Counted from the stretch's first letter, positions 8,995 through 17,442 are shown. The stretch: DNA of 64,000 nt from Altericroceibacterium spongiae (GCF_003610805.1 NZ_RAPF01000005.1:124001-188000), one strand, 5' to 3'. A program made the numbers and translations. The notes: generated from the sequence alone by a model not told the origin.

Positions 8995-9588
8995 GTGGCA
9001 CGAATATGGCCGATGGACCGTGAGACACGAACATATTCGCAACGCACGCGTGTGCCTAAGCCTCTAACCGCTACGCGATTTGAGGAAATGGCACTGGCCT
9101 ACGTGGCACGATTTGCGACCAGCGCTGCAAAGCTGGAGGCTTATCTCAATCGCAAATTGCGCGAATGCGGCTGGGATGAAGACACTGCTCCGCAGCCGGA
9201 TGTGCGTGCTTTGGTCGAGCGTTATGTGGCGCTTGGCTATGTCGATGATGAAACTTATGCTCGTGCGAGGGCAAATAGCTTGCTGCGCCGGGGATACGGT
9301 CGGCGCCGGATCACGCAAGCGCTCGGGGCTGCAGGTATTGATGAAGAGATACAGGAAGCTGTCTCCGCTTCTCCTTCTGAACAGCGCCGGGCAATATTGG
9401 CCATGGCGCGTAAGAAGCGTTTCGGGCCATTTGGACATGAGTCGCCTGATGCAGCTCGCCGGGAAAAACAGCTTGCTTCGCTGCTGCGTGCAGGACATTC
9501 CCTCGACAATGCTCGCGAAATGGTCAATGCCGAAAGCATCGAGTGGGCAGAACAATGGGCCACCGAACTGGATCACGAGCAGGAATAG
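8995..9588 (+). CDS. recX: Regulatory protein RecX
   Basis: A protein of 197 residues (from GTG at 8995) or 191 (from ATG at 9013; neither start has a clear ribosome site). It has the helical repeats of RecX: the RKLRECGWDED region, VERYVALGYVDDETYARARANSLLRRGYG, and the later SLLRAGHSLDNAREMV repeat. RecX binds RecA filaments and limits recombinase activity. recA is not in the window. The next gene starts 5 bp downstream, so the pair is probably co-transcribed. The length suits alphaproteobacterial RecX. Confidence 0.85.
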   Translation: MARIWPMDRETRTYSQRTRVPKPLTATRFEEMALAYVARFATSAAKLEAYLNRKLRECGWDEDTAPQPDVRALVERYVALGYVDDETYARARANSLLRRGYGRRRITQALGAAGIDEEIQEAVSASPSEQRRAILAMARKKRFGPFGHESPDAARREKQLASLLRAGHSLDNAREMVNAESIEWAEQWATELDHEQE

Positions 9589-9592
9589 ACGA

Positions 9593-10081
9593 ATGACCCG
9601 CATTTCCACTGTACTGGTTCCGATTGCGTTGGCTCTTGCTGCTTGCTCGCAGCAAGCAATAGGTAAGCCGCCAGCATCTTCTGAAGGCACGTTGTCGCGT
9701 CATCCAGAATCGGGGCTAGAGGTTATTCCGGTTACGATAGACAGCGATAGCAATTCTCATACATTTCAGGCGGAAGTGGCGGCGACACCGCGCGAACAAG
9801 CACGCGGATTGATGTTTCGCACCGAGATGGGTGCTGATGAAGGTATGATCTTTCTGCGTAAATTCGCGCAGCCGGCCAGTTTCTGGATGAAAAATACGGT
9901 CATTCCGCTCGATATTATCTATATTGGGGCTGATCACCGCATTCTGAATATAGCTGCCAATGCGAAACCTTATTCGACTGAACCGCTTCTTTCAGAAGGG
10001 CCTGCTTTGGCCATTCTCGAGCTCAATGGCGGTCGTGCGGCTGAGCTTGGTATTGAACCGGGCGACGAGGTTTCCTGGTAA
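9593..10081 (+). CDS. DUF192 family lipoprotein
   Basis: A 162-residue protein with an N-terminal lipobox (LALAACSQQ, Cys at about 19) and a DUF192 domain: EVAATPREQARGLMFRTEMG, then GMIFLRKFAQPASFWMKNTVIPLDIIYI and the closing LELNGGRAAELGIEPGD. The frame is open far upstream into recX, but the start at 9593 is right because it gives a proper lipoprotein signal and avoids an overlap of about 500 bp. The function of DUF192 proteins is unknown; the lipobox places it in the envelope. Confidence 0.85.
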   Translation: MTRISTVLVPIALALAACSQQAIGKPPASSEGTLSRHPESGLEVIPVTIDSDSNSHTFQAEVAATPREQARGLMFRTEMGADEGMIFLRKFAQPASFWMKNTVIPLDIIYIGADHRILNIAANAKPYSTEPLLSEGPALAILELNGGRAAELGIEPGDEVSW

Positions 10082-10150
10082 AGAACGATTTTGCAATGAG
10101 TGCATACCTCGGCTTGCACATCATAGGTGAAAAGGGCTAACGCGCTGGCT

Positions 10151-10549
10151 ATGGGAATCCTGTCGAAAATTTTCACTTGGTGGGACGGTGCCACAATCGG
10201 CACGTCACTTTGGTCAGCGCGGAATGGCGAGAATGTCGGCACCGACGCGCAAGGCAACCGCTATTATCGCTCGAAGAAGCCCGATGCCCGTGGACGGGAG
10301 AGGCGCTGGGTGCTCTATAACGGTTCCAACGATGCCAGCCGTGTACCTTCTGAATGGCATGGCTGGTTACATCATTCTTATGATGAATTGCCTGAAAGCC
10401 ACCTACCTCCTCCCAAGATCTGGGAAGTGGATTATACCCCGAATGCTACTGGTACGATGGCGGCCTATCGCCCGCAAGGTGCGTTGGAGCGTGGTGGGAA
10501 ACGAGCCCGGGCGACGGGTGACTACGAAGCCTGGACCCCGGACGCCTGA
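10151..10549 (+). CDS. NADH:ubiquinone oxidoreductase accessory subunit, NdufA12-like
   Basis: A 132-residue protein of the NdufA12 (B17.2) family, an accessory subunit of complex I shared by Alphaproteobacteria and mitochondria. Seen are LSKIFTWWDGATIGT near the N-terminus, VGTDAQGNRYYR, RRWVLYNGSNDASRVPSEWHGWLHH and the following proline-rich tail. An upstream ATG at 10127 is possible, but the one at 10151 matches the usual N-terminus of the family (MGILSKIF). The nuo operon itself is elsewhere, as is usual for this gene. The next gene follows at once. Confidence 0.88.
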   Translation: MGILSKIFTWWDGATIGTSLWSARNGENVGTDAQGNRYYRSKKPDARGRERRWVLYNGSNDASRVPSEWHGWLHHSYDELPESHLPPPKIWEVDYTPNATGTMAAYRPQGALERGGKRARATGDYEAWTPDA

Positions 10550-10590
10550 GCATGCAGCGTGGCATTGTGCTCGGCTGTAGGATTGCATCT

Positions 10591-11115
10591 ATGCGTCTGG
10601 TAGCCATGATGGTGCCAGTAACATTATTGCTTTCCGCCTGCGGAAAGGAAGCCCCTGAGCCTGCTCCGGAAGAAACGGAAATTCCTGAAGAGCTGGTGAA
10701 GGCGCCGTTGCAGGTGGCTAAACACACAAATGATAGTGAAAGTGTGGGAACGCCCCGCGAAGAGCGGGTGGCGACGCTTGCTCTATTGAATAAGCGCAAT
10801 AACCTCACGCAGGATATTGAAATGACACCGGGCGAATCGAAACGCTTTGGGAATGTAGTGATTCGCCTTGCTACTTGTGAACGTACAGCGCCGTGGGAAC
10901 ATCCTTCTGAAACAGGAGCTTTTGTTCAGGTGCTGGTACATGAACGTAGTGCGGATAATTCGCGTGCGGAGTGGCATCGGATTTTTTCTGGTTGGCTATT
11001 CAAGAATTCACCCAGCCTCAATGTCGTGCAGCACCCTATCTACGATGTCTGGGTTAAAGATTGCGCGATGAGCTTTCCTGGTGAAGAGGCTCCAGCTTCG
11101 TCCAGTAGCGATTGA
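10591..11115 (+). CDS. DUF2155 domain protein with lipoprotein signal
   Basis: A 174-residue protein with a lipobox-like LLLSACGKE at the N-terminus (start at 10591; an alternative ATG at 10552 precedes it) and a C-terminal DUF2155 domain: ALLNKRNNLTQDIEMTPGESKRFGNVVIRLATCE, then AFVQVLVHER, and IFSGWLFKNSPSLNVVQHPIYDVWVKDC. The domain is almost restricted to Alphaproteobacteria, where it commonly follows the NdufA12-like gene and precedes aat, as here. Its function is unknown. The last 76 bp overlap the end of the convergent aat gene. Confidence 0.85.
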   Translation: MRLVAMMVPVTLLLSACGKEAPEPAPEETEIPEELVKAPLQVAKHTNDSESVGTPREERVATLALLNKRNNLTQDIEMTPGESKRFGNVVIRLATCERTAPWEHPSETGAFVQVLVHERSADNSRAEWHRIFSGWLFKNSPSLNVVQHPIYDVWVKDCAMSFPGEEAPASSSSD

Positions 11116-11750
11116 AAGGCTGCTGGCAGAACGGCTTCTTCCCCTTCTTTGCCTCGGCATGCGGCAGATAATTTCTCAATATAAATTTTTTGTGAAATTT
11201 CTACTGCGCCCATGGAGGCAAGGTGATCAGTTATGAACTGACAATCCAGCAACTGAAAACCGGCTCTGCGCATAGCTGCCACAAGCCATGCCAGTGCGAT
11301 TTTTGACGCATTGGTGGCGTAGCTGAACATGCTTTCACCGCAAAAGACCTGGTCGAAAGATACACCATACAAACCGCCCACCAGTTGATCGTCGAGCCAG
11401 CATTCGATCGAATGAGCATGGCCGATGGCATGAAGGGCTTCATAGCTTATGGTAATTGCATTGTTGATCCAGCTTTCGGGGTGATCGGGCCGGGGGGCGG
11501 CGCAGCCACGCATCACTTCAGGAAAGGCCTGGTTGCAGGTCACTGTAAAACGATCTTGCTTTAACACTTTGCGCAGTGAGCGGGAGCAGTGAAACTTGTC
11601 CAGAGGAATAACTGCCCGGCGGCGCGGTTCTACCCAGTAAATTTCGGGATCATCCCTACTATCTGCCATAGGAAAAATCCCACTGCGATAAGCTAGCAGT
11701 AGCATTTCTGGTGGAATCATGGAGGGCGCGCGCATGTGCATTATTCCCAA
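11040..11750 (-). CDS. aat: Leucyl/phenylalanyl-tRNA-protein transferase
   Basis: A 236-residue Aat enzyme, which adds Leu or Phe to N-terminal Lys/Arg of proteins to mark them for ClpS/ClpAP (N-degron pathway). Typical blocks: PPEMLLLAYRSGIFPMADSR, YWVEPRRRAVIPLD, SWINNAITISYEALHAIGHAHSIECW, LVGGLYGVSFDQVFCGESMFS, and FQLLDCQFITDHLASMGAVEI. The likely start is the ATG at 11735 or 11750. The C-terminal ~25 residues are encoded across the end of the DUF2155 gene on the opposite strand. Confidence 0.92.
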   Translation of the reverse strand: MGIMHMRAPSMIPPEMLLLAYRSGIFPMADSRDDPEIYWVEPRRRAVIPLDKFHCSRSLRKVLKQDRFTVTCNQAFPEVMRGCAAPRPDHPESWINNAITISYEALHAIGHAHSIECWLDDQLVGGLYGVSFDQVFCGESMFSYATNASKIALAWLVAAMRRAGFQLLDCQFITDHLASMGAVEISQKIYIEKLSAACRGKEGEEAVLPAAFQSLLDEAGASSPGKLIAQSLTQTS

Positions 11751-11894
11751 GGGTTTATCAAAAGCCTGTCTTCACGTCTGCCCGCAAAGCGGCGCGCAAC
11801 TGACAAAAACGTTATGATACGGAAATGATTCACACGAATTTTGCCTTGCTGCTTGCCATTGGCCGGCCTTGGCGATAGAGGCCTCCCCATCTGC

Positions 11895-11970
11895 AGGAGT
11901 GTAGCTCAGTTGGTAGAGCATCGGTCTCCAAAACCGAGGGCCGTGGGTTCGAGTCCCTCCACTCCTGCCA
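11895..11970 (+). tRNA. tRNA-Trp (anticodon CCA)
   Basis: A 76-nt cloverleaf. The acceptor stem AGGAGTG (11895-11901) pairs with CACTCCT (11960-11966), the discriminator is G, and an encoded CCA ends the gene. The D-arm has GCTCAGTTGGTAGAGC, the anticodon stem TCGGT/ACCGA holds the loop CTCCAAA with anticodon CCA at 11928-11930, and the T-arm contains GGTTCGAGTCC. tRNA-Trp is often placed just before secE-nusG, as here apart from an inserted symporter gene. Confidence 0.97.
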
Positions 11971-12164
11971 CTAGAGTTGGCTTCGATGCTGACCTTATTT
12001 TCCCTTGATGAAAAATTTCTTTAAAACTGGGAACTCTGGCAGTTAACCTCAGCTTGCGGGCCCTTACTTATTTCCGATTGTTCGAAAGAGACGGCCAATC
12101 TGGAACCATTGCGGTGAAGTGGTCATTGTTAGCGACAGAACGCAGCAGTTAGTGTGAGGTACTT

Positions 12165-12314
12165 ATGTCTAGCTTGAGTTTTCGCAGTAGCCGTCCCGAT
12201 GGCTGGACAATTCCCCGTCCGCATCGTGATGCAAGTCAACGGCTGATGACTCACGGACCCATTCGGCCGATGGAAGAGCCGAACTGGTTGGATCGCCTGC
12301 TAAGGCGGGCATAA
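12165..12314 (+). CDS. Small conserved-looking protein, 49 residues
   Basis: A short frame beginning at ATG 12165 behind a GTGAGGT ribosome-site-like sequence and ending at 12314. It is immediately followed by a strong intrinsic terminator, which supports it as a real transcription unit. The product is basic and aromatic, with SSRPDGWTIPRPHRD near the N-terminus and a C-terminal PMEEPNWLDRLLRRA; it has no membrane segment. I believe similar small proteins occur in other sphingomonads but cannot name a family or a function. Confidence 0.65.
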   Translation: MSSLSFRSSRPDGWTIPRPHRDASQRLMTHGPIRPMEEPNWLDRLLRRA

Positions 12315-12332
12315 AATGAATGATGGATATTG

Positions 12333-12365
12333 AAAAGGCCGCTTCGGCAATCGAAGCGGCCTTTT
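12333..12365 (+). terminator. Intrinsic terminator after the 49-residue gene
   Basis: Perfect 14 bp stem, AAAAGGCCGCTTCG (12333-12346) with CGAAGCGGCCTTTT (12352-12365) and a 5-base loop, ending in a T-run. It can also serve the convergent AGCS gene. Confidence 0.9.
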
Positions 12366-12411
12366 CCTCTTGGTGCTGTCGGCCTTTTGCCTTGTCAGGA
12401 AGATCTAAGTA

Positions 12412-14025
12412 TCAATATTCGTCAGGCTCTTCTGGTGTTTCTCGGCCGTAGTCGGGCCCTGCTGTTTTGTTCCCCTTTGCAAGTTTGAAGACTACCCCGG
12501 AAAGCATGAACAAAGCCAGAAGGTTGGGCAGCGCCATGGCAGCATTCGAAATATCGCCAAGCCGCCAAACAAGCTGCGAGGGTTGCGTTGCACCGACGTA
12601 AACGCCGACACACCAGATTACGCGCCAGATATTGTGAAGAAGCTTTTCACCGCGGCGGGAAGAGCCTGGAATGCGATCATAAATAAAAGTGATCGCCCGC
12701 TCGCCATAATAAGACCAGGTCAGAATTGTCGTGAAGACGAAAAGGATAAGAGCTATACTGGCTATGAGCGTGCCAAGTGGAATGCCGACAAGCTGAAACG
12801 GGAATGCGGCAGCAAAAGCTCCTGATGTGGTAACGAAGCCTGACTGGGCCGTTGTTCCGAGGTCGGATTGCCAGACATGGCGAACTTGCTCGACTGTACC
12901 GTCGGCCAGCGTGTGTGTGAAATTGCCTTCGACAGTGAGAATTACCAGAGCAGTCATGGTACAAATGACGATTGTGTCGATAAAAGTGCCAAGCATGGCC
13001 ATGCGGCCTTGCTGCTCCGGATCGTCTGTTTGTGCAACGGCATGGGCAATCGGAGTGGAACCCTGTCCCGCTTCGTTCGAAAACAGCCCGCGGGCAACGC
13101 CAGCGCGAATGGCCATGATTAAGGCTGCACCGGCAAAGCCTCCGGTCGCGCTTTGAATGTTGAAGGCCCCGGCGAAAATCCGACTGAATGTTTCCGGAAG
13201 GTCGGCCAGATTGATCATAAGGGCGGTGAAGGCCATGAGAATATAGGCGGCAGCCATAAAGGGCACGACTTTCTCTGCCACGACGCCAATCGATTTAATC
13301 CCTCCTACGATCACAATGAATACTGCAATGGCTGCAACCAGTCCGCCGACCCAGCGATCGATACCGAACAGCTCGTTGAGCCCGCTTGCCATTTCATTCG
13401 ACTGAATCGAATTCCCGGTTACAAGTGCAGAAAAGAGCGTGCCAAAACAGAAAATGATGGCGAGCCAGGTCCATTTGGGTCCGAGGCCGCGCATGATATA
13501 GCTCATCGGACCGCCGCGATAGATCCCGTCGGAGGTTCTTTCGCGGTACCGAATGGCGAGAGCGCCCTCGGCAAAACCCAGCGCCATGCCGAACAGCGCA
13601 GTGATCCACATCCAGAAAATTGCGCCGGGGCCGCCTAAAGCGATAGCAGTTGCAACGCCAGCGAGATTACCGGTGCCGACCTGTCCGGATAAAGCCGTGG
13701 AGAGGGCGGCGAAGGGAGAGATTTCACCTGCTCCAGCGCTTTTCCGGCCTTTGAATAACCCGGTTACGGCACTGCCCAGTTTGACGATCGGATAGAAACG
13801 TAATCCAATCATTATCCAAAGACCTATACCGAACAGTACAATGGTCATGGGTGGGAAAGGGACAAGTTCCTGCCCGTCCCATTGTCCTGCCCAGATAAAG
13901 TCGGAGATGTTGGTTATTTGGTCGATCAAACCGACCGATGCTTCTTGAGATGACACCCGGGATAGCCCCCTTCGCTTGATCCGGAAAATCCGTGATTTGT
14001 CGTTATGACATAGCTGTAACAGCAC
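12412..14025 (-). CDS. AGCS-family sodium:alanine/glycine symporter
   Basis: A polytopic transporter of 537 residues (514 if a GTG at 13956 is the start). Family signatures: FAALSTALSGQVGTGNLAGVATAIALGGPGAIFWMW, ALAIRYRERTSDGIYRGGPMSYI, ARGLFSNEAGQGSTPIAHA and FVFTTILTWSYYGERA. AGCS proteins import alanine or glycine with Na+. The gene sits on the opposite strand between tRNA-Trp and secE, interrupting an otherwise commonly adjacent pair. Start choice is uncertain: the first 23 residues are basic and hydrophilic and may not be translated. Confidence 0.88.
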   Translation of the reverse strand: MLLQLCHNDKSRIFRIKRRGLSRVSSQEASVGLIDQITNISDFIWAGQWDGQELVPFPPMTIVLFGIGLWIMIGLRFYPIVKLGSAVTGLFKGRKSAGAGEISPFAALSTALSGQVGTGNLAGVATAIALGGPGAIFWMWITALFGMALGFAEGALAIRYRERTSDGIYRGGPMSYIMRGLGPKWTWLAIIFCFGTLFSALVTGNSIQSNEMASGLNELFGIDRWVGGLVAAIAVFIVIVGGIKSIGVVAEKVVPFMAAAYILMAFTALMINLADLPETFSRIFAGAFNIQSATGGFAGAALIMAIRAGVARGLFSNEAGQGSTPIAHAVAQTDDPEQQGRMAMLGTFIDTIVICTMTALVILTVEGNFTHTLADGTVEQVRHVWQSDLGTTAQSGFVTTSGAFAAAFPFQLVGIPLGTLIASIALILFVFTTILTWSYYGERAITFIYDRIPGSSRRGEKLLHNIWRVIWCVGVYVGATQPSQLVWRLGDISNAAMALPNLLALFMLSGVVFKLAKGNKTAGPDYGRETPEEPDEY

Positions 14026-14224
14026 AGTTGGATACGAAACAAGATCTCACAAGTGAAACTCTATCGGAGCGGGTGAGCAAGACTTGCTTTCACGCCTCTT
14101 GCTCGCTACATGCCTACTCAATTCCAACATAGGCGAAGAAAGCCTCCTCCCGATTGTCTTTGATTGGGAAGGCGCGGACCCCTTGGCGGAAATAAACTGA
14201 GATTTTTCAAGAGGTCGAATCGCA

Positions 14225-14419
14225 ATGGCCAAAACCAGTCCCGGCGAGTTCATCCGTCAGGTTCGTGCAGAAGCTTCCAAAGTGGTGTGGCCCACCCGTC
14301 AGGAAACGGTGACCACAGCAATCTTTGTATTCATTCTGATGGTCATTCTGTCAGTTTTCTTTCTGGGTATCGATTCGCTCTTCGGGGCTGTTGTTCGCTG
14401 GCTGCTTTCGCTGGTTTGA
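14225..14419 (+). CDS. secE: Preprotein translocase subunit SecE
   Basis: A 64-residue single-span SecE: basic N-terminus with VRAEASKVVWPTRQETVTT, the conserved cytoplasmic motif, followed by one transmembrane helix (about residues 33-60). It stabilises SecY in the general secretion channel. It lies 32 bp before nusG, the usual bacterial pair. The single-helix form is normal for Alphaproteobacteria. Confidence 0.95.
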   Translation: MAKTSPGEFIRQVRAEASKVVWPTRQETVTTAIFVFILMVILSVFFLGIDSLFGAVVRWLLSLV

Positions 14420-14451
14420 CTATCAGGCTCTTTCAATAACGGATTTGCAAT

Positions 14452-14988
14452 ATGGCTCGCTGGTACATCATCCACGCTTATTCCGGCTTCGAGAACAAGG
14501 TTCGCGATTCGATCATCGCAGAGGCCGAGCGTCTGGGGCTGTCAGAGGCTGTTGAAGACATTCAGGTGCCCGCTGAGACGGTTACTGAGATCAAGCGCGG
14601 TAAAAAGGTCCAGACTGAACGCAAGACTATGCCAGGTTACGTTCTCGCTAAATTGCGGATGAATGACGATGTCTATCATCTCGTGAAAAACACTGCGAAG
14701 GTTACTGGGTTCCTGGGCAATAATGGTAAGCCGCAACCAATTTCTGAACGTGATGCAGCCCGTTATTTCGGGGCTGCCGAGGAGGCGGCATCGCAGCCTA
14801 AACGTCAGGTTGATGTCGATTATGAAATCGGCGATCAGGTCAAAGTCCTGGACGGCCCCTTTGCCAGCTTCAATGGTGTGGTCGAAGAGCTTGATTTCGA
14901 CAAGAACAAGGTGAAGGTATCGGTGTCTATTTTCGGTCGTGCAACGCCGGTGGAACTCGATTTCGAACAGGTTGAAGTGGCTAAGTAA
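14452..14988 (+). CDS. nusG: Transcription termination/antitermination factor NusG
   Basis: A 178-residue NusG. The N-terminal NGN domain starts [18 protein letters not shown], has [17 protein letters not shown] and [10 protein letters not shown]; a short linker follows, and the C-terminal KOW domain is near residues 125-178 ([22 protein letters not shown]). NusG suppresses pausing, and links RNA polymerase to Rho or the ribosome. Downstream is a strong terminator rather than rplK, which lies 15.3 kb away. Confidence 0.96.
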   Translation: MARWYIIHAYSGFENKVRDSIIAEAERLGLSEAVEDIQVPAETVTEIKRGKKVQTERKTMPGYVLAKLRMNDDVYHLVKNTAKVTGFLGNNGKPQPISERDAARYFGAAEEAASQPKRQVDVDYEIGDQVKVLDGPFASFNGVVEELDFDKNKVKVSVSIFGRATPVELDFEQVEVAK

Positions 14989-15022
14989 CGTCTCTTAATT
15001 GGTGTCTTATGGCACCGCATGT

Positions 15023-15067
15023 CAGCAAAAACCCGTCATGCCTTCTGCGCATGACGGGTTTTTGCTG
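15023..15067 (+). terminator. Strong intrinsic terminator after nusG
   Basis: An 18 bp perfect stem from CAGCAAAAACCCGTCATG (15023-15040) and its complement (15050-15067) with a 9-base loop and a T5 within the right arm. It closes the secE-nusG unit and marks the left border of the aromatic gene block. Confidence 0.9.
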
Positions 15068-15103
15068 AGTGTTGAGTGCCGCAGCGTAAGAGGTTTTATC
15101 TAT

Positions 15104-15140
15104 AAAAAGGGGTGGCCACCTTGCGGTAACCACCCTCTTT
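15104..15140 (-). terminator. Imperfect terminator hairpin of the O-demethylase operon
   Basis: On the reverse strand, AAAGAGGGTGGTTACC pairs imperfectly with GGTGGCCACCCCTTTTT across a short loop. It lies about 30 bp after the stop of the LigM/DesA-like gene and ends in T5, so it probably terminates that operon. Confidence 0.7.
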
Positions 15141-15172
15141 TATTGTTGCTCAGTATCAATCCGGTGGGAAGC

Positions 15173-16576
15173 TTATTTGCCTTTACCGGCCTGACGCCAG
15201 CTATCGGCGTAAGAATCGCGGGCAACTTCTGAATAAGGAACCGGCGAAACAGTAGCTTTAATTTCAGTCTGTACATGCGGTTCAACAGTCGGTTTGGTGG
15301 TGCCGCCGTTGGGCTCACCCCAAACCAAAGTCACTTCCTTGCCGAATTCAGCAAAATCCGGATCGATCATAGCGATGGTCAGCATTTTACCTTCATTGGA
15401 GCTATAACCGACCCAGGTCGAAATGCCGATCACTGCACCGTCGCACTTCACTTCGTCAAAGGGATGCATGGAATAAACGGCACTCGGGAATTCGAAATAT
15501 TTCGCTCGCTCGCCCTTGGTGAGAACCGAACTCATCACACGCATCACGTCTTCGTTGTCGAGCGCAAGCGTGACCTTCTGCTTATGCTTCTGGTCCTTCA
15601 TCTTTTCGAGCGCTTCGCGACCCACGAAATCATGGTCGAATTTGAGCATGATACCATAGCCCAGATCCCAAGGCGTCAGGTAATACCCTTCAACTGTATC
15701 GGGAACATAAGATCCACCAATCGAGCACATGCCTTCATAGGAATTGCCCTTGGCCCATTCACGGAATGCGATCAGCATCGGATCGTTTCCGGTGTACAGA
15801 GCAGGCAGCGGAGAAGGGACCCAGCCCGACTCCAATGTATTAGAGGAATAGGCACGGCCGCCGACCAGCGCCAGACCGAAATCCTTACCGGCTTCAACAA
15901 TGGCTGCGTGAACGGCTTCATAATCTGCCCATGGGCCGAACAGTTCGTAGCCTGGCTGACCGGCCATGCCGTGACGCAGCGCACGAACGTCTTTGCCGCC
16001 GATGGTTACTGTTGCCATATTGAAGAACTTGAGATCAGGCGGGGTGGTGCCCATGGCTTTTTCCAGCACTTTCATCGCGTTCGGGCCCTGAAGCTGGAAA
16101 CGGTAGTTTTTACGCTTGCCGTCATTGCGCATTGCCCAGCGCTCATCGCGCTCAACCGTCACATTCCAATCGCCTGTGTCAGCATGGAATTCAACCCATT
16201 CGATCGCTGGTGCGCGGCCTACGAGGCTGTAAACATCCTCTTCGAGATGGAAGAGAATGACGTCGCCGATGACATAGCCATCAGGAGTCACTGGAACCCA
16301 TTGCTTCGCCTTGTCGACGGGGAAGTTTTTGAAGCTGTTAATACCGAGATAGCTCAGCAGCTTTTCAGCATCCGGGCCGGAAACATACAGTTCGACCATG
16401 TGGTAGGACTGGTTGAACAGCACGGCGCTTTCGGCCCAGGCGCGTTGTTCGTTGCGCCAGTTGGAATATTCTGCCGGAACACCCGGATAAACGTTCGGGC
16501 CGGTCTGCTGGTTGCGCAGAAAGGTGACAAGGTCACCTGCTGTGTCCAGCTTCTGTTGAAGGGTTTGTTCACTCAT
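15173..16576 (-). CDS. Tetrahydrofolate-dependent aromatic O-demethylase, LigM/DesA family
   Basis: A 467-residue member of the GcvT-like O-demethylases of sphingomonads, which move a methoxyl methyl from vanillate, 3-O-methylgallate (LigM) or syringate (DesA) to THF, giving 5-methyl-THF. The start at 16576 has AGGAGAGG upstream and gives the family length (LigM is about 471). From memory of SYK-6 LigM, its key Tyr31, Arg122 and Tyr247 correspond to Tyr30 (NVYPGV), Arg121 (LVGRAPA) and Tyr243 (GGRAYSSN) here. RHGMAGQPGYELFGPW and SNTLESGWVPSPLPALYTG are also shared. It is followed on its strand by a hydrolase upstream and is divergent from metF-purU-folD, which regenerate THF. Vanillate versus syringate preference cannot be read by eye. 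Confidence 0.88.
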   Translation of the reverse strand: MSEQTLQQKLDTAGDLVTFLRNQQTGPNVYPGVPAEYSNWRNEQRAWAESAVLFNQSYHMVELYVSGPDAEKLLSYLGINSFKNFPVDKAKQWVPVTPDGYVIGDVILFHLEEDVYSLVGRAPAIEWVEFHADTGDWNVTVERDERWAMRNDGKRKNYRFQLQGPNAMKVLEKAMGTTPPDLKFFNMATVTIGGKDVRALRHGMAGQPGYELFGPWADYEAVHAAIVEAGKDFGLALVGGRAYSSNTLESGWVPSPLPALYTGNDPMLIAFREWAKGNSYEGMCSIGGSYVPDTVEGYYLTPWDLGYGIMLKFDHDFVGREALEKMKDQKHKQKVTLALDNEDVMRVMSSVLTKGERAKYFEFPSAVYSMHPFDEVKCDGAVIGISTWVGYSSNEGKMLTIAMIDPDFAEFGKEVTLVWGEPNGGTTKPTVEPHVQTEIKATVSPVPYSEVARDSYADSWRQAGKGK

Positions 16577-16616
16577 TGGAAAATCCTCTCCTGAGAGGTT
16601 GGGGTTGAATGGAAAT

Positions 16617-17309
16617 TTAGGTTGAAGTGGGCATGGCCAGCCAGTTTTGGATGGCTGTATTGACTGCTTCTGGCGCCTCATGGAGGATCATATGTCCTGC
16701 GCCGGGTATGATAACGAATTCAGCGTTGGGAATGGCTTTGGCAAACGCTTCGTGTTGTGCCGCCGAACTCCAAGCATCCAGTGCTCCGACCATGACGAGC
16801 GTAGGGCAACTGATTTTTGGCAGGAAGTCCTCGCGCCCTTCACGATTCAGTAGCGCGTGAACATGTGCATCGAACACGTTCTGCCCTTGGTCGAGACACA
16901 TGTTACGCAGCTCCTCAACCATTTTAGTATTGGAGCGATTGGGTTCGGCTATCATCGGTGGTAACCACTGATCGACCAAAGCTGGAAAGCCTTGTTCTCG
17001 ACCGATTCTTTGCAGAGCCGCGCGTTTGGCGGGTTCGTCTTCCTTTACGGGGTGCACGCCAGTGCTGACCAAAGCGAGGCGACGGACACGTTCGGGCGCA
17101 AGGCGATAGATTTCCAGCGCCACACGTGCGCCCATTGAGTGGCCAAACAGATCGAACTGGTCGGGAGCCTGTTCGAGGGCGACGTGAGCCATATCCTCAA
17201 AATTATCGGCCAGCCCATATCCGTTCACGGCTTGCGAATCGGGAAACGCCTTCAGCTGAGGCGCAAAAATCCGTGAATCACAGATGAGTCCGGGGAGAAA
17301 TAGTATCAT
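16617..17309 (-). CDS. Alpha/beta-fold hydrolase
   Basis: A 230-residue alpha/beta hydrolase. The nucleophile elbow is GHSMGA (Ser near 77), the acid lies in the MVGALDAWSS segment, and the catalytic His is in PGAGHMILHE near 206. It starts with FLPGLICDSRIF, an oxyanion-type HG variant. It is the first gene of the unit leading to the O-demethylase (41 bp gap) and starts 133 bp from metF. It might release a methoxylated aromatic acid from an ester or act on a ring-fission product; the substrate is unknown. Confidence 0.8.
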   Translation of the reverse strand: MILFLPGLICDSRIFAPQLKAFPDSQAVNGYGLADNFEDMAHVALEQAPDQFDLFGHSMGARVALEIYRLAPERVRRLALVSTGVHPVKEDEPAKRAALQRIGREQGFPALVDQWLPPMIAEPNRSNTKMVEELRNMCLDQGQNVFDAHVHALLNREGREDFLPKISCPTLVMVGALDAWSSAAQHEAFAKAIPNAEFVIIPGAGHMILHEAPEAVNTAIQNWLAMPTST

Positions 17310-17348
17310 ATGAGTCCAGTCCGCCAGTTCAGTTCGCCTCTATGAAAA

Positions 17349-17364
17349 TTTCGTCTATACGAAT
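17349..17364. promoter_or_regulatory. Motif B operator candidate, O-demethylase/metF promoter region
   Basis: TTTCGTCTATACGAAT, an inverted repeat TTCGT-CTAT-ACGAA, in the 133 bp between the divergent hydrolase/O-demethylase and metF units. Close copies occur at 24722-24737 (reverse strand, 13 of 16 identical including the asymmetric CTAT centre) and at 62484-62499. Shared consensus is wTTCryCTATryGAAw. All three lie in front of genes that make or use methyl-THF or are MetE-like. The IclR gene at 25910 is a natural candidate binder. Confidence 0.6.
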
Positions 17365-17442
17365 AAAATGGGATACGCTAGGGGGTTTCCGCATACTCGA
17401 CGGGCAGCTAGTCAGCTATCCGCGTGAGAGGAGATTGTAGCG

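Noticed and set aside
9080-9592. Upstream extension of the DUF192 frame through recX
   Set aside because: The true start at 9593 gives a lipoprotein signal; the extension overlaps recX in another frame.
14110-14145. Reverse-strand TTCGCCTATGTTGGAA before secE as a further motif B copy
   Set aside because: Needs a one-base insertion to align and the right half fits poorly; likely chance.
11895-15067. tRNA-Trp as an attachment site for an integrated element
   Set aside because: No integrase gene and no repeated tRNA 3' end was seen downstream in the window.
15275-16594. Long forward-strand open frame (about 440 codons) antisense to the O-demethylase gene
   Set aside because: Composition has no family features and the opposite strand encodes a clear LigM/DesA-like enzyme; a shadow of high-GC coding sequence.
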